NCBI GenBank assembly: GCA_964036045.1
Contig: OZ038384.1
Coordinates: forward strand, 52,657,632-52,721,631
Reading direction: 5' to 3'
DNA from: Eutreptiella sp. 'Long Island Sound 2002'
Taxonomy: Eukaryota; Euglenozoa; Euglenophyceae; Eutreptiales; Eutreptiaceae
Length of the DNA: 64,000 nt
Translations under genes and position numbers: made by a program
Part shown: positions 1 to 10,607 of the stretch, piece by piece
How the letters are laid out: every line of letters begins with the position of its first letter
How positions within the stretch are numbered: the stretch's first letter is position 1
The notes under the pieces: generated by a model
The model's database searches: none
Told to the model about the DNA's origin: nothing
Seen by the model: only the letters and a program-made list of their open reading frames with translations

Positions 1-1529
1 GCGGGGCGGCCCTCGGCAGTGGGGCGACAGGCTCACTCGCGGTGTTGGTGGCCGCTTCCATGCGCGTGCCCTCACCTGGGGCGTTGCGCTCGTCTGTAGT
101 CCAGTCCGCCGCGCCGCTCGCGGTCGTCTGCCCCTCGCCCGTAGCGGCAATCTGTCTCAGGGTGGTGTAGTCGCGCTGGAGGTGCGCTTGTCGTGGCAGC
201 GTGAGGGGCATATCGTCCGCCTGGTCGCGTTGCGGCTCCGGGTGGACGCGTGGTATCTCCGGTGCTCGGACCGCCCGGGGGTCATCCCTGCAGGAGTCCA
301 TGAAGGCATCAAAGGAGTGGTCGTCGCGGTTGTGCCCGCTGGGTGACGTTCCTCCTTCGTCTGCGCGCTGGGGCGTGTCGGGTGTGGTTTCCCGGGCCTC
401 TGACCCCGCGCTGGTTTCCGGTGGATCTCGCGGCAGCGCCTCCCCTGGCGTGCTCGTGTCTGCGCGGGCCGCCAGGTGCGCCCTGGGGGCGGCGCCTGCG
501 TGATCCGTGGTCGAGGGCCGGTGGGGGCCGTCCGCACACCCGGTGTCCGGAGCTGGCCCCTCGGGTTCCGCGTCAGGCTGGCCATCTGCGAATGCCTCGT
601 CTTCTCCGTGTGCCGTGTCGTTCGTCAGGTCGGCACTCTGCACTGATGTCTGGTCCGTTCCCCCGCCAGGTTCCCCCATTGGTGCAGGTGTTGGCGTTCG
701 TTGCGGGGGTCTCTGCAGTCCTTCCGCGCCCACCGCGGGCGCGTCGCGCTCCGGTTGGGTCAGCGGTGTAGGCGGCTCGGCGCCATCGTCCGCCGGCGGC
801 AGTGCCCCCCGGGCATGGCCTCCCGCCACGGGTGGCAGCTCGGGTAGGCCCCCCGGGTCCGCGGGCTGCGGGGCGTCCGCCAGGGCGGCGGGGCATGGCG
901 GGTCTGGGCCAGGGCCTGGGCCGGGGGCCGGGCGGCCGGGAGATGACGGTTCTGCCGGTCGTGCCGGTGGTCTGGTTGGTGGGGCGTGGTGCTGCTGGGG
1001 CACCGACCCGCCGTGCGTTGTGGCCGGTAGGTCCTCCGTGCTGGACGTTGGGGCCATGGGTCTGGGGGTGCCCGGCGTCGGAGGGCCGGGCGGTGGTGGC
1101 GTCGGTCGGGGTAGCGGTGTGTGTCCGTGTGGGGAGGTTGTCGGTCGGCGTGTACGTTGGGTCCGCTGCCGGCCGGTCAGGTGCGCCATGGTGCGGGCGG
1201 GGTTCCGGGTGGGCCTGTGGTGTTGCCGCTTGGCTGGCTGCCGGCCGTGGGCCGTGCGCAGGCGCGACGGGTGGTGTTAGGGGTTGCGGGCTCCCTGTGG
1301 GGCTCGGGGCCGGTACCCTGTGCGGCTGTGCGGTGCCGGGGGGCTGCCCGGGCTGGGTACCCACCGCTAGGTGTCCCCCGCTCCCTGTGGCCGCGTGGTG
1401 TTGTGTTGGTTGTCGTTGCGCCGCCCGTTTGGACGCTCGCTCTTGTTGGGGGCTCTGTGGTGTGCCGGCCCTAGATGGTGCCGGACCGCCTGTAGTCCGC
1501 GTGGCGTCGGCGGCGTGTTGTTGGTGTGG
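1..1529 (-). other. Low-complexity GC-rich 3' region of the LINE
   Basis: The minus strand is rich in Pro, Thr, Arg and Gly codons in more than one frame, with open stretches at 573-1364 and 157-585. Their translations are compositionally biased and have no recognisable domain. It may be the disordered C-terminal part of the RING-like ORF or the LINE 3' UTR. It has the same T-poor sense-strand bias as the rest of the LINE. I cannot assign a function or a clear end. Confidence 0.4.
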
Positions 1530-2553
1530 TTAGGGGGCGGGTGTGGGGGGGGCGGAGGTGGATGGGTCGGGGGATGTGGAGGACGTCGCGGCCGACGTTT
1601 GGGCCCGCACGTTCGTGGCCCTAGTCGCTGTCGTGGCGCAGGATCGAGGCGGGGGGGTGGTGATGGTTGCGGTGGTTCTCCGGGGGGAGTAGGATGAGCC
1701 GTCGAGCCGGGTACCTCTGGCCATCATCCTGGCCACCGCTGCATTGCCGTATGTGCCGGTTTGTGGTGGCGGGACGTGCGGCTGCAGGGTGCGCTGTATC
1801 AGCGATTCGATGCTGTGTGGAGGGGGTATGCCCCTCCACGTGAGGTAGGCCGCCATCAGCCTCTCGGTCGCCCCCGGGGTCATGGCCCTGCTGCGGTGGA
1901 AGAAGTCCCCCCACTCGGCGCCATGGGCGCCGCGGGCGATGCCTATCGCCCATTCCGCGTCCCCCACCAGCCAGCCGAAGGCGATCGGGAGGCGGGTGGT
2001 GAGGGTGACGCCGATGTTGCGGTAGTTGTTTTGGTTCGTGGGGCTGACGTAGCCCCAACTGCCGGGCAGGTTGCCAATGGGGGGCAGACTGCCCCGTGGC
2101 GCGTCGTTGTAGTCCTCGTGGTCGGGGACGTAAGCCGTGGGGTCCGCGTCCGGGTCTGGCAGCGCCCAGGTTGGTGCGCGCCAGGGGGGGCGGGGGGGGG
2201 GGTGTCGCTGGGTCCTCGTCGGTGAGGACGTCCAACCACTCGACGTCGGGGCTGTCCTCCCCCGTGCCGTCGTTCCAGACGTTTTGCCGGATCAGAGTCC
2301 GCAGCGTCTGGAGTTTGAGGTCTTCGTCTTGCGTTTCGCGCGGCGGCGGAGCCGTGCATAGTCGGTGCGGTAGCCGGCAGAGTGGGCACGACCACAAGTT
2401 CGCGATGCACGGGCTGCAGAACCAGTGCAGCTGCTCCGTGCCGCCGCAGCCGAGGTCATGCCCGCGACGGGGGTTGCCGTTGTCGTCGTTCACCTCCATG
2501 CAGACCCCGCATGGGTTCCCCGGCCGTGGATGCGGTGCTTCACCTTCGGGCAT
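1530..2553 (-). pseudogene. RING-like zinc-finger protein, extra 3' ORF of the LINE (one frameshift)
   Basis: An ATG at 2551-2553 opens an ORF 115 bp after the zinc-knuckle segment stops. Near residues 16-62 it has four Cys/His pairs: CGVC, a lone Cys in DLGCG with a His in QLHWF, then CSPC and CPLC. This resembles a RING or PHD cross-brace, although Cys-3 to His-4 is spaced longer (six residues) than in typical RINGs. A Pro-rich run follows at a G/C homopolymer (about 2183-2207), after which the coherent frame changes. The second frame, down to 1530, reads as a folded segment with motifs such as SWGYVSPTNQNNYRN, EWAIGIARG and RLMAAYLTWRGIPPP. I do not recognise this domain. The frameshift lies at or beside the G run, so it could be a real mutation, slippage or a sequencing error. 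RING fingers commonly act in ubiquitin ligation, but nothing here proves that role. Confidence 0.55.
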
Positions 2554-2668
2554 CCTGAGGAGAGGTGTCGTTCGCAGGACGATCGGGCCACTACAGGGGA
2601 GGGGGCGCGCGCGCTCCGGGCGGTGCTACGGTAGGTGCCTGGCTGTTGCCGCGGGCCCGTGCGTGTGG

Positions 2669-3454
2669 CTAGTCGCTAGGTTGCGCATGTTGGTAGTGGA
2701 TGAGGAGATTATAGTACGTGCGGCGGTCCCGGGATGTTTGTTGTGCTTCCTGTGTGTATACTTGGACGCGGTGCTGCAGCTGTGCGTCCGCCCTTTTGAC
2801 GGCGGTGAGCTGCATGTGACGTATTGTGGCCCTGGGTTCTTGGGCGTGGTCGGCGACGACCCTGTAAAGCTGGAGTGGCACCGCTCCTCTGAGCACTGCC
2901 TCCCTGATTTCTGGCTGCCGCATCAGGCGTCGAACCTCATTTGCCGGTGGCGTTGCCGGGCCCCATCCGGCGTGTTGTGTGATGGTGTTCTCCGGTGCCC
3001 ACGTGGCCAGGTGGTTGTCCCCTTGGGCTAATGGGCAGCGTTTGAAGTGTTCCCATGTTTCTGGCTGTTTAAGGTGGCAGGGGCATATTGTGTATTCCGG
3101 GGGTATGTCTATACCTCGCCGGGCATACCAGCGTGCCACCCTGTCTAGAAGGGGTAGCTGCTCGAGCAAGAGCTGGGCACGTCGTGTCTGCAGGTGCACC
3201 GGCATTAGGGATGGGTCCAGAGCCGAGAAGTACAATGCGGTGCGCATTTCGTGTTGGAGACGGCTCAAAAGGGCGTTGTCGGCTTGACTCCCCCGAATGT
3301 GCGCCATGGTGCGGATGGGTTTTGGGTAGTGGTATGCCCTCCCCGTGTCGTTATAGATGCGATCCTCTGGCACCCAGGCTGGTGGTTCCCCGGGGCGTGG
3401 GATGGGTGGCAGGTGCTGGAGGTGCGTGTGCATGTGGTCTCGTAGCGGTGGGTC
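2669..3454 (-). pseudogene. LINE ORF2 C-terminal segment with CCHC-type zinc knuckle
   Basis: This is the same reading frame as the RT ORF (7924), RNase H segment and upstream pieces, cut off by TAG at 3455-3457 and ended by TAG at 2669-2671. It contains CPCHLKQPETWEHFKRCPL, a C-x-C-x8-H-x4-C arrangement like the zinc knuckle found after RT or RNase H at the C-terminus of many LINE ORF2 proteins, where it is thought to help bind RNA or target DNA. Helical, Arg/Gln-rich sequence follows to the stop. There is no independent start codon that looks natural, so this is better read as the tail of ORF2 separated by a nonsense codon than as its own gene. Confidence 0.65.
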
Positions 3455-5188
3455 CTAGCCGTCCGGCATGTGCTCGGCAAGCTGGTTGTGGGCGTGCAGG
3501 TCTATGTGTCCGTTGCCCAGGCTATACCGATGAGATTCTTGTTTGACGAGATGCAGGACGACGTGTTTGGGGAGGCGCCTCAGGGCTGTCCAGAGGTGTA
3601 GGTCCTGGGTGCCCAGGCTAGAGTCAGTCGCCTTGTGCAGGGGTTGCCGCGCCAGCCTGCGGACGATTTGGAAGTCCACCGCTGCGTCCACTACTACCCA
3701 CACATGGTGCGTCTGGTCACGCGGCGCTTGGTGGGTGTCATTGACAGCGTCCACGACGATCGCCAGCGTCTTCAGTTCTCCGCGATAGGAGGCCCCGAAG
3801 ATGGTAGCCCCCGTGAGGTGGCGTTGATGCAGTCAGTTTGTCGTGTCGGCTTCCAACTCTAAAGCCGCCCCCCCGGCCGCCGAGATGAGGCTTGTAGTGC
3901 CGGAGGCATCCGCGAAGATGATTGTGGTGTGGTTGTCCGGGTGCGGCAGGCGGCACCGCATCGTTGGTTGGTAGGCATGGATGCGTGCCCCCCGTTCCGT
4001 GGTGGCCCACGGCGTGTTGGTGTCCGGTCGGAGTCTCCGGGTAGCATACACCCCCACCCCCTGGCGGATGATCTCCGTTGCCGCCGGGTTCATGCGGACA
4101 TAGTCATTGTTCCTTTCATGGCCCTGTGTCAGGTAGCCGTACACGTACTGGAGTAAGTATGCTGTCTGCGGGTGGAATGTGGTCCACTCGACCGTCTGCC
4201 AGTCCTGTAGTTGGGAGCATCGGTGTTTGACCGGGTAGGCTGGGGCCTCCGGCGTGGCGCTCTGGTGCTTGTTTATCACCGGGAAGGTGATGGCTGGGTG
4301 CTGGGTGTTCCACGTGCCCCTGTGGAATCTCCATTCCGCCTTGGTGCTGGGGTCCCACGTCACTGTGGCCGTGTCACTCTCTGCGGCCTGTTCGAAGTGC
4401 GTGCGCAGCCACCGGTGCTGTTCCGGGGTAGCGTGGGCCGTTGGCATGGGGTGGTAGCGCGCCAGTAACTGGAGGAGGGGCCATGGGGTGGCCAGCGCGT
4501 GGGGCCCACATCGCCAGCAAGTGGTGGGGTTGCCCGTCAGCTTGTCTTGCGATAGTAGCGGCGGACAGAAGGGGCGCGCCGTGGGTGGCGGTAGCATCCA
4601 CAGTTTGCCCCCCGCTTTGCCCGGCCGCAACGTGGTCTTTAGCCCGCTGGGTGCTAGGAGGAGTACCGCTGGTACCGTGGCGCCGGGTACATATTCCACT
4701 TGCTCCGGTGGCCGGTGGTGGGCTGGGTTCCCTTGCGGTGGGCTCCGTGGCAGTGGTCGTTTGTGCGTGTTCCAAAACAGGTTGTACGCCTCACGTACTT
4801 CCCCATCTGTTGGCTGCGGGTGCCCGGTTTGGGTGGCCGCACTGCGCATGTGGTTCTCCAGGAGTGATTTGTTGGGCCACTCCGGGTGTTGTAGGAATGG
4901 GACGTGGTGTGTGCCCACTCGTTGGAGGGCTTTCATCTGGTTCGGGGTGACCCGTACGAGGTGGAGGGTGGTGCCCATCAGGTCCAGAGTGGTGGTGCTA
5001 CCCGTTGTTCCCCCCCCCACATCGGTGTGAAGGACCGCCAGAGGGCCGGTTTCCCTGCATCGATGGTTCGTTTGGATGACGTGGTTGTGGTGGGGCAGTA
5101 GGAGTTGTAGGTGGTTCCATATGCGGGTCCCCACCTTGGTGGGGAGACCCCGCTGGTGAAGTATGTATTGGGGGCAGGTGTTGCGGTG
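3455..5188 (-). pseudogene. LINE ORF2 connection and RNase H domain, interrupted by in-frame stops
   Basis: The frame continues directly from the RT ORF after TAG at 5189-5191. The first about 430 codons are an unassigned connection region ending in IIFADASGTT, the first RNase H aspartate. TGA at 3833-3835 interrupts the frame, then the same frame gives YRGELKTLAIVVDAV (catalytic Glu), WVVVDAAVDFQIV (second Asp) and GNGHIDLHAHN (final acidic position), followed by TAG at 3455-3457. All four acidic positions expected of RNase H1-like domains are thus still readable. RNase H would remove the RNA template strand during element copying. The intact motifs on both sides of a single TGA suggest a recent nonsense change. 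No suitable ATG opens the segment. Confidence 0.75.
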
Positions 5189-7924
5189 CTACTGGGCCTC
5201 CCGCAGCGTCAGCGTGAAGACTTCCCGTACCTCCGGCTCGTGATTGTGCATGAGACGATGCAGGTGGGCCGCAGTGTGAGCTGTGTACGCGTTGTGGACG
5301 AGGTGGTCGGTGTTGTCTCCGTAGTACGCTGGCGATGCCGCACGTACCGTTGCAGGCAGTGACGTGGGCCGGTGGCCGTGGATGGTCCACGCTCGTCGTA
5401 CTGTGGTGGTGGCCGCTTGTAGCATGTGTTTGGGGTGCGTTAGGTGCAAGGCTTGGAATCCTATAGCTGCGTTGAGCACGGCTTGTAGGAAGTATGCCAG
5501 GGCCTGGGTGGAGGGTGCTGTGATGCGTGCTATAACCAGTGTCCTTCTCAGCTGCCGTAACAGGTTTGGCGGTAGGGTGACCCTGCCTGCGTTCGCCGCT
5601 TGCTGGACTCCCAGGGAGGTGGCCGTGTTTACTCGGTCCATGGGCAGGTCCCCGGGGCGGAGGGGTGGCGGCGGTGCATTGTGTACCATGGTGGCAGATT
5701 TGACGTTGTGTACCAGCAGCTGATTGCCCTCCTGATAGGTGGTGACGACGTGGAGGATCCTGGTGGCTCTGGCGGGGTCTGGGGTGGTCGGCAGGGGTTG
5801 GCGCGCGGTGGCGGTCACCACCGCCATGTCGTCCGCAAACGCTAGGAGCGTGGTCCGTAGGGGATATGGTGCCCCGTCCGGGTACGTGTGTCGGATGTAA
5901 AAGGCCAGCGGGAGGGTGACGAGTAGGAAGAGGAATGGGCCTTCCGCACCCCCTTGTGGGACCCCACTGGTGGGGCGGATCCTTGGGGTGGTGCCCACGT
6001 CGGTTTTCACGGCGTACATGCGGGTGGCGAGGTATGCTTGGAGGAAGCCCTGGAAGGGGAGTCCCATGTGTTCCCAGACGGCCCGTAGGAGGCAGTGCGG
6101 GGTGTTGAGGAAGGCCCCCTTGACGTCCAGGGATGTGATGATGAGGCTGATCGGGTCCATCTCCACCACGGCGTCTTGCATAAATATGGCCTCCAATGGT
6201 GATCTACCCGGTATGGCCCCCCACATGGTGGGCGGTACAGCCCGGTACACTGCCGGGGCCACCCGTTTGAGGATGAGCATCCATATGAGTTTGGCCTCCC
6301 TGGTGGCGCACACGATGGGTCTCCAATTGTTGGGGTTCGCCCAGTCGCCTTTCTTATAGAGCGGGTGTACTAGGTTCGCCCAGTCGGGTGGCACGTCCGT
6401 TTTCCCGATGGCGATATCCCACAGGCGCGCGGTTGAGTGTCTCTTCAGGTTCAGTGGTAGTCTACAGTAGAGCTCCGCCGGGAGTCCGTCCACTCCCGGA
6501 GTTTTCCCCGGTTGTAGTTTGTACAACACCTCATCGAGCTCCCGAATGGTGAACGGGGTTCGGTGCATGTCTCGTCGCTGTGTCCGGTTGTAGAGTCTCG
6601 GCAGGTGGGATATCAGTTCTCCTGTGTATGCTGACGGTTCGCCATCCTCAGAGTTGTGCTGGCGCAGGAAGCTGTTGAGGACTTCTTCCAGGACCACCTT
6701 GGGATCGTTGGTCACTGTGCTGTCCTGTAGGCGTACCGCCTTGATGCCTCGGTGGCCCGTCTCCCCCAGGACCTTGCCCACGTGTTTCAGTGATTTGTAG
6801 GGTTGGGGGTTTTGGAAGTAACGCTGCTGTTCTTGCGCCAGCTCCTTCGCCCGGCGGACGTGCCATTCTCTGAGTCGCTGGCGTGCGGTTTCCAGTCGTG
6901 CTGCGATTTCCTGGGCGTCATGTTGGGCTTGCAGGTCATGTGGGTGCATTGCCGTGTGCAGTGCTCGCTTGTCGTGCCATATGGTTGTGACCAGGGATCG
7001 TAGGTTTTGATGCGGTGTGGTGTCGTCCTGTGTTCTGAGCTGCCCGCTGAGGCCGCATGCCGTGGCCGCCTGTCGCATGGCGAGGTTGAGGTCCGTTTTG
7101 TCTTGCTGGCCCAGGATGCGTTGTACTTTGCGGTAGTATGCTACCCATCCGTGGGTGTCGTTCTCTCCTGGCGGTTGGATGGGTGGTTGTTCTTCGTGGT
7201 CCATGTCATCTCTGGAGGCCGGGGCTACCTGAAGCACCTTGATTTGTACCTCCAGGGGTCGGTGTCTGGTGATCTTGGATGGCAGGTCGTGGTATTGCAC
7301 CCGCGTCACCTCGACGTGTGCCGAGTCCGCGTAGCAGAGGTCGATGCGGGAATCTGCCGTGCCAGGTTGTGGTGGTCTTTGTGAGGGCTGGCCTCGTAGA
7401 GAGGCTGTGAGGTCCTGCAGGCCTAGATGTTGCATGGCCACTTGTACCGCTGCGTCCTCGGGGGTCGGTCGTCCTCCGCGATGGTCCGCTGATGGGGCTG
7501 CATTGAAGTCTCCTATGGTGACAGTCAGGCCCATCATGGCACGTTGTCGGTAGGCCTCCATGAGATGTTCGAGGAATGTCTTTGTGGCGTCTCCAAAGGG
7601 GACGTGCACGTTGATGACATTCAGTTGCCACGTTGGGCCTACCAGTTCGTATGCCGCTAGGCGGCCTTCCACCCCCAGGTGGTGGTGGATGTGTACTTGG
7701 ACTTCACGTTTGTGGGACATGGGAACCCCCTTGACCCATGTGGTGCGGTATTGGTGTCCCGCCCTGGTGAGGATGGGGGTTAAGCTGGGGTGGGTTGTCT
7801 GGGTTTTGAGGGCCTGCTCCTGCCACACCATGGCGTCCGGGTCGCATTTCTCCATGATGGGTACGTCTTGTAGGTCCAGAGCTTTGGTCGCGTCGTACAG
7901 GGCGCCCGGTTCGTTGGGGGACAT
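5189..7924 (-). CDS. LINE ORF2: AP-type endonuclease plus reverse transcriptase
   Basis: ATG at 7922-7924, 911 codons to TAG at 5189-5191. The endonuclease (exonuclease/endonuclease/phosphatase fold) covers roughly residues 1-230: WQE (35-36), GDFN (138-141), SRID (192-195), then TRHRP (219-223) where the family normally has SDHxP, so the Asp partner of the catalytic His is replaced by Arg. The RT follows: KTPGVDGLPAE, NWRPIV, SLDVKGAF (about 597-604, first Asp), GVPQGGAEGPF and FADD (696-699, catalytic pair), with a thumb-like helical region after it. The product would nick target DNA and prime reverse transcription there. The frame is open for 27 codons upstream of this ATG back to TGA at 8006-8008, and that stretch looks like the first endonuclease strand, so the natural start may lie upstream. 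The frame also continues past the TAG into RNase H. Confidence 0.88.
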   Translation of the reverse strand: MSPNEPGALYDATKALDLQDVPIMEKCDPDAMVWQEQALKTQTTHPSLTPILTRAGHQYRTTWVKGVPMSHKREVQVHIHHHLGVEGRLAAYELVGPTWQLNVINVHVPFGDATKTFLEHLMEAYRQRAMMGLTVTIGDFNAAPSADHRGGRPTPEDAAVQVAMQHLGLQDLTASLRGQPSQRPPQPGTADSRIDLCYADSAHVEVTRVQYHDLPSKITRHRPLEVQIKVLQVAPASRDDMDHEEQPPIQPPGENDTHGWVAYYRKVQRILGQQDKTDLNLAMRQAATACGLSGQLRTQDDTTPHQNLRSLVTTIWHDKRALHTAMHPHDLQAQHDAQEIAARLETARQRLREWHVRRAKELAQEQQRYFQNPQPYKSLKHVGKVLGETGHRGIKAVRLQDSTVTNDPKVVLEEVLNSFLRQHNSEDGEPSAYTGELISHLPRLYNRTQRRDMHRTPFTIRELDEVLYKLQPGKTPGVDGLPAELYCRLPLNLKRHSTARLWDIAIGKTDVPPDWANLVHPLYKKGDWANPNNWRPIVCATREAKLIWMLILKRVAPAVYRAVPPTMWGAIPGRSPLEAIFMQDAVVEMDPISLIITSLDVKGAFLNTPHCLLRAVWEHMGLPFQGFLQAYLATRMYAVKTDVGTTPRIRPTSGVPQGGAEGPFLFLLVTLPLAFYIRHTYPDGAPYPLRTTLLAFADDMAVVTATARQPLPTTPDPARATRILHVVTTYQEGNQLLVHNVKSATMVHNAPPPPLRPGDLPMDRVNTATSLGVQQAANAGRVTLPPNLLRQLRRTLVIARITAPSTQALAYFLQAVLNAAIGFQALHLTHPKHMLQAATTTVRRAWTIHGHRPTSLPATVRAASPAYYGDNTDHLVHNAYTAHTAAHLHRLMHNHEPEVREVFTLTLREAQ

Positions 7925-8005
7925 GAGAGTGACGAGTGCAGTTGTGACCTCGGGGGCGCGCGTGTTGGTGGCCCTTGGGGGGTCCCCGGCGCGGCGTGGT
8001 AGTAG

Positions 8006-9718
8006 TCATTGTCCCAGTCGCAGTTTGTGGTTGATCGCTGCGGCCATCCTCTCTTCCTCCGGTATATCCGGTTCCTCCAGCCATGTCTGCGGCACGTCAC
8101 CCGTCCAGACGGTGCCCGGTGGTACCTGGTTGGCGGGTGTGCAGAGCTGCACCGGGCACTCCGGGAATTGTCTGTTGTCCCAGAGTTCGAGGTTTGAGGT
8201 CTCCACTTTTTCGCCCCATTCTGGGAGTGCGTGCCACTTGATTTTCAACTGTAGGTTGTCGTGCTGGCCCGGTGTGGCCAGTCTGCCCCGTATCTTGCCC
8301 CGGAACCATACGAATTGTTTCGGTTGCCCTTTAAGCGTGGTTCCGTATACTCCTTGTACTTCTGCGCCGTCTGGCCATTCGGGGTGCATGGCGGCACGTT
8401 CCGCCCGTGTGAGAAGCCGGCATGCTGGGGCCTTCGGCTTCGGTTGCGGATCGCGTGGCGGCGGCGGTCGGGCCACTTTGGGCTCCGGTTTGGGCTGTTT
8501 GGCCCTGCAGGCTGAGGCGTCCGCTCCCCCCGGGCGGGGCCTCGGTTTGGGTTGGGGCTGCTCTGGCGCCGGTTTGGGGGCTGGCTTCGGTGCGTCGCGT
8601 CCGAATATGCTGTACGTCGGTCCCTGTCCCTCCTGCGGCCTGTGCATACCCCGAAGTTGATTCGTGTGTTCTTGTAGGCTGGTGGTGCGGAGTTTGAGAG
8701 TTCGTTCCGTGTCCGGGGGCCAGGAGGTCCAGCGCTGCGCCTGTGCTGTCCCGTACTTCCGCACAGAGGCCGCCAGGTTGTGCGTGAGTGTAAGCCATGT
8801 CTCGGGTAGTGTGGTGTCCGTGGCTGGGGCATCCACTGTCCAGTGCATCGCCATTTTGAGGGCTAGCAGGTGCGCCCTTGGGTGGTTGCTGTGGTAGGTG
8901 GAGTGGCTAAAACGGTCCCCCAGTGCCAGTGGGGTCGCCGGCTTTGCTGCCGGTGTGAATGTGTGGACCCTGTCTGTTGTGCCCGTGGCGTTCCACCACG
9001 CCACCCACCATGTGTGTTGGTGGCACGTTAGTGTCACCGTGGGGGTATCCGGGGGCTTGTCATTAAAGACCGCCCAGTCAGTGACCTTCGGACCCTTGGT
9101 TTTCAGGTCGTGTTGTTCTGGTGGACTGGTCAGGGTCACCAGGTGGTTCATAATGTCCGGCGTCAGGGTGTCTTCTGTGCCCTGTACCCTGTCCTTACGC
9201 GCCGTGGGGTGGCCCACGGCGACGTCCCACGCGTCCGTGGTGGCCGCCAGGGTGTTGGCTGCCAGGGTGATGACATCGTCCGTCAGTCCCTCCACGATGA
9301 AGTACTTTTCTCCCGCCAGGGTGGTCGAGAGTTGGGCCGTGTGTTTCATGGTGAGGTGTAGTAGCGCCCTGTCGGGGCCTGGGGCGTTTGGGTCCACTGG
9401 TCTGGGTTCGCGGGCGCCGCGCTCCGCCAACGGGTTCCGCGGTTTGTCGGCGTTGGGTAGTCGTGGCCCCAGGGCCATGTGGTGTACCTGATCGAGAGGG
9501 ACGGCTTGGCCCGTGGTGTCGCCCGTCGTGAGGTATACTCCTTTGGCGCCTGTTATCGTGTTTAGGTATATACCTGGGAGTGCGGCGGGCTGTGGGGGCA
9601 ATGGTTGGAACAGTGCGTGGGGGCAGGGGTGGCCGCAGGGGGGGTCCCCGGGTCGCAGCCCCGGGCAGGGGCCATCCATGCCGTGTGGTACTGGATATAG
9701 TATGTAGGGCCCCGCCAC
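8006..9718 (-). CDS. LINE ORF1-type region, C-terminal part (570 codons)
   Basis: Open from about 9718 to TGA at 8006-8008, in the same frame as the downstream endonuclease-RT ORF and 81 bp before its ATG. No catalytic domain is recognised. The N-terminal 300 residues contain segments resembling a module repeated upstream (AVFNDKPPD then WWVAWWNATG near residues 213-245). A Pro/Lys/Arg-rich linker (about 375-440) is suited to nucleic-acid binding, and a C-terminal part has FVWFRGKIRGR and LQLKIKWHALPEWGE. By position it corresponds to the RNA-binding ORF1 of LINEs, though it is far longer than usual. The ORF before it is in another frame, so a frameshift near 9725 probably splits one polyprotein. 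Confidence 0.55.
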   Translation of the reverse strand: MAGPYILYPVPHGMDGPCPGLRPGDPPCGHPCPHALFQPLPPQPAALPGIYLNTITGAKGVYLTTGDTTGQAVPLDQVHHMALGPRLPNADKPRNPLAERGAREPRPVDPNAPGPDRALLHLTMKHTAQLSTTLAGEKYFIVEGLTDDVITLAANTLAATTDAWDVAVGHPTARKDRVQGTEDTLTPDIMNHLVTLTSPPEQHDLKTKGPKVTDWAVFNDKPPDTPTVTLTCHQHTWWVAWWNATGTTDRVHTFTPAAKPATPLALGDRFSHSTYHSNHPRAHLLALKMAMHWTVDAPATDTTLPETWLTLTHNLAASVRKYGTAQAQRWTSWPPDTERTLKLRTTSLQEHTNQLRGMHRPQEGQGPTYSIFGRDAPKPAPKPAPEQPQPKPRPRPGGADASACRAKQPKPEPKVARPPPPRDPQPKPKAPACRLLTRAERAAMHPEWPDGAEVQGVYGTTLKGQPKQFVWFRGKIRGRLATPGQHDNLQLKIKWHALPEWGEKVETSNLELWDNRQFPECPVQLCTPANQVPPGTVWTGDVPQTWLEEPDIPEEERMAAAINHKLRLGQ

Positions 9719-9738
9719 CCTGCGCAGTTTGTTGGGGC

Positions 9739-10506
9739 TTAGGGTGTTGTTTCAAAACCCCCCACCCTGATGGTGAAAGAGCCCTGATTGATCCAGGTGG
9801 CTTGGTCGCGGTCGATGTCGTGGTGTAGGGTCCTTCTGATGGTGCCCCACGCTCGGCAGTGGGTGGTGTCATCTGGGGTAGGGCACCCCGTGTCTATGAG
9901 AGGCATTCTGGCGTTTGCGAGGGCGGAGTTTATGATGTTTAGGGGGGGTGGGTTGTCGTGGGTTCCGGCGGCGGTGTTCCCCGCTGGCTTAACACTCTGG
10001 TGGGGTACTCGTCTCCCGTCGAGAGGTTGGTGCCAGGACGGGTCCGGGTGCAAGATGGGGGCCGGTAGGTCCCCGTACCTTGCCCAAGTGTACACTGTGT
10101 ATGCCGTGCCCTCGGTGTCGGCCTGCAATCTGTACGTGGACTTCCGTGCCTCGCCGTAGGTGACTAGTGCATTTGAGGTGGGAACGGTGTAGTTGAGGTG
10201 TGTGTGTGCCAGGGCGTGAGTGATTTGTACTTCCCTGCCTTTTCGTTTGTCCCCATGGTCTTCCAGTAGGAAGTGTACCATCCATGGGCTGTGGGGTTGG
10301 AGGTTACCGTCTTTGTCGTGCAAAGGCGGGTGTATTTGGCGTCCAGCCTGCTGTGCTTTGTTGGCGTTGTGGTGGGTGCGTTGTTCGACAAGGACGTTCG
10401 GTGTCCAGTCCTGTGGGGCACCTTCCCTGTGCGCCATGGCTTGAGCCGCCTTGGCGAGTGCCGTGATGGTAGGGGGCAGTGGGGGCTCAGCGACCTGGGG
10501 CACCAT
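9739..10506 (-). pseudogene. LINE ORF1-type region, middle part (255 codons, frame-shifted)
   Basis: An open frame between the two larger 5' ORFs and offset from both. It has PPLHDKDGN followed by PWMVHFLLEDHGD (about residues 55-85), matching the module seen at 11973 and 11426, and ends with ATWINQGSFTIRVGG (about 9766-9805), matching AIWINATTGTDITV of the preceding ORF. Because the module spacing of 520-570 bp stays regular across the frame changes, I read the three ORFs as one ancestral reading frame broken by two indels. No start codon context stands out. Function is unknown; a structural or RNA-binding role is only a guess from position. Confidence 0.5.
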
Positions 10507-10607
10507 GCCGGTGTCTGTTGGGAACGTCCAGTATGGCGTGAACCTTCCCGGCTGGTGGGCGTTGTGGGTGTCTGGGAGGGTTAGAGAGAGCGTCTCTTTG
10601 ATCTGGG

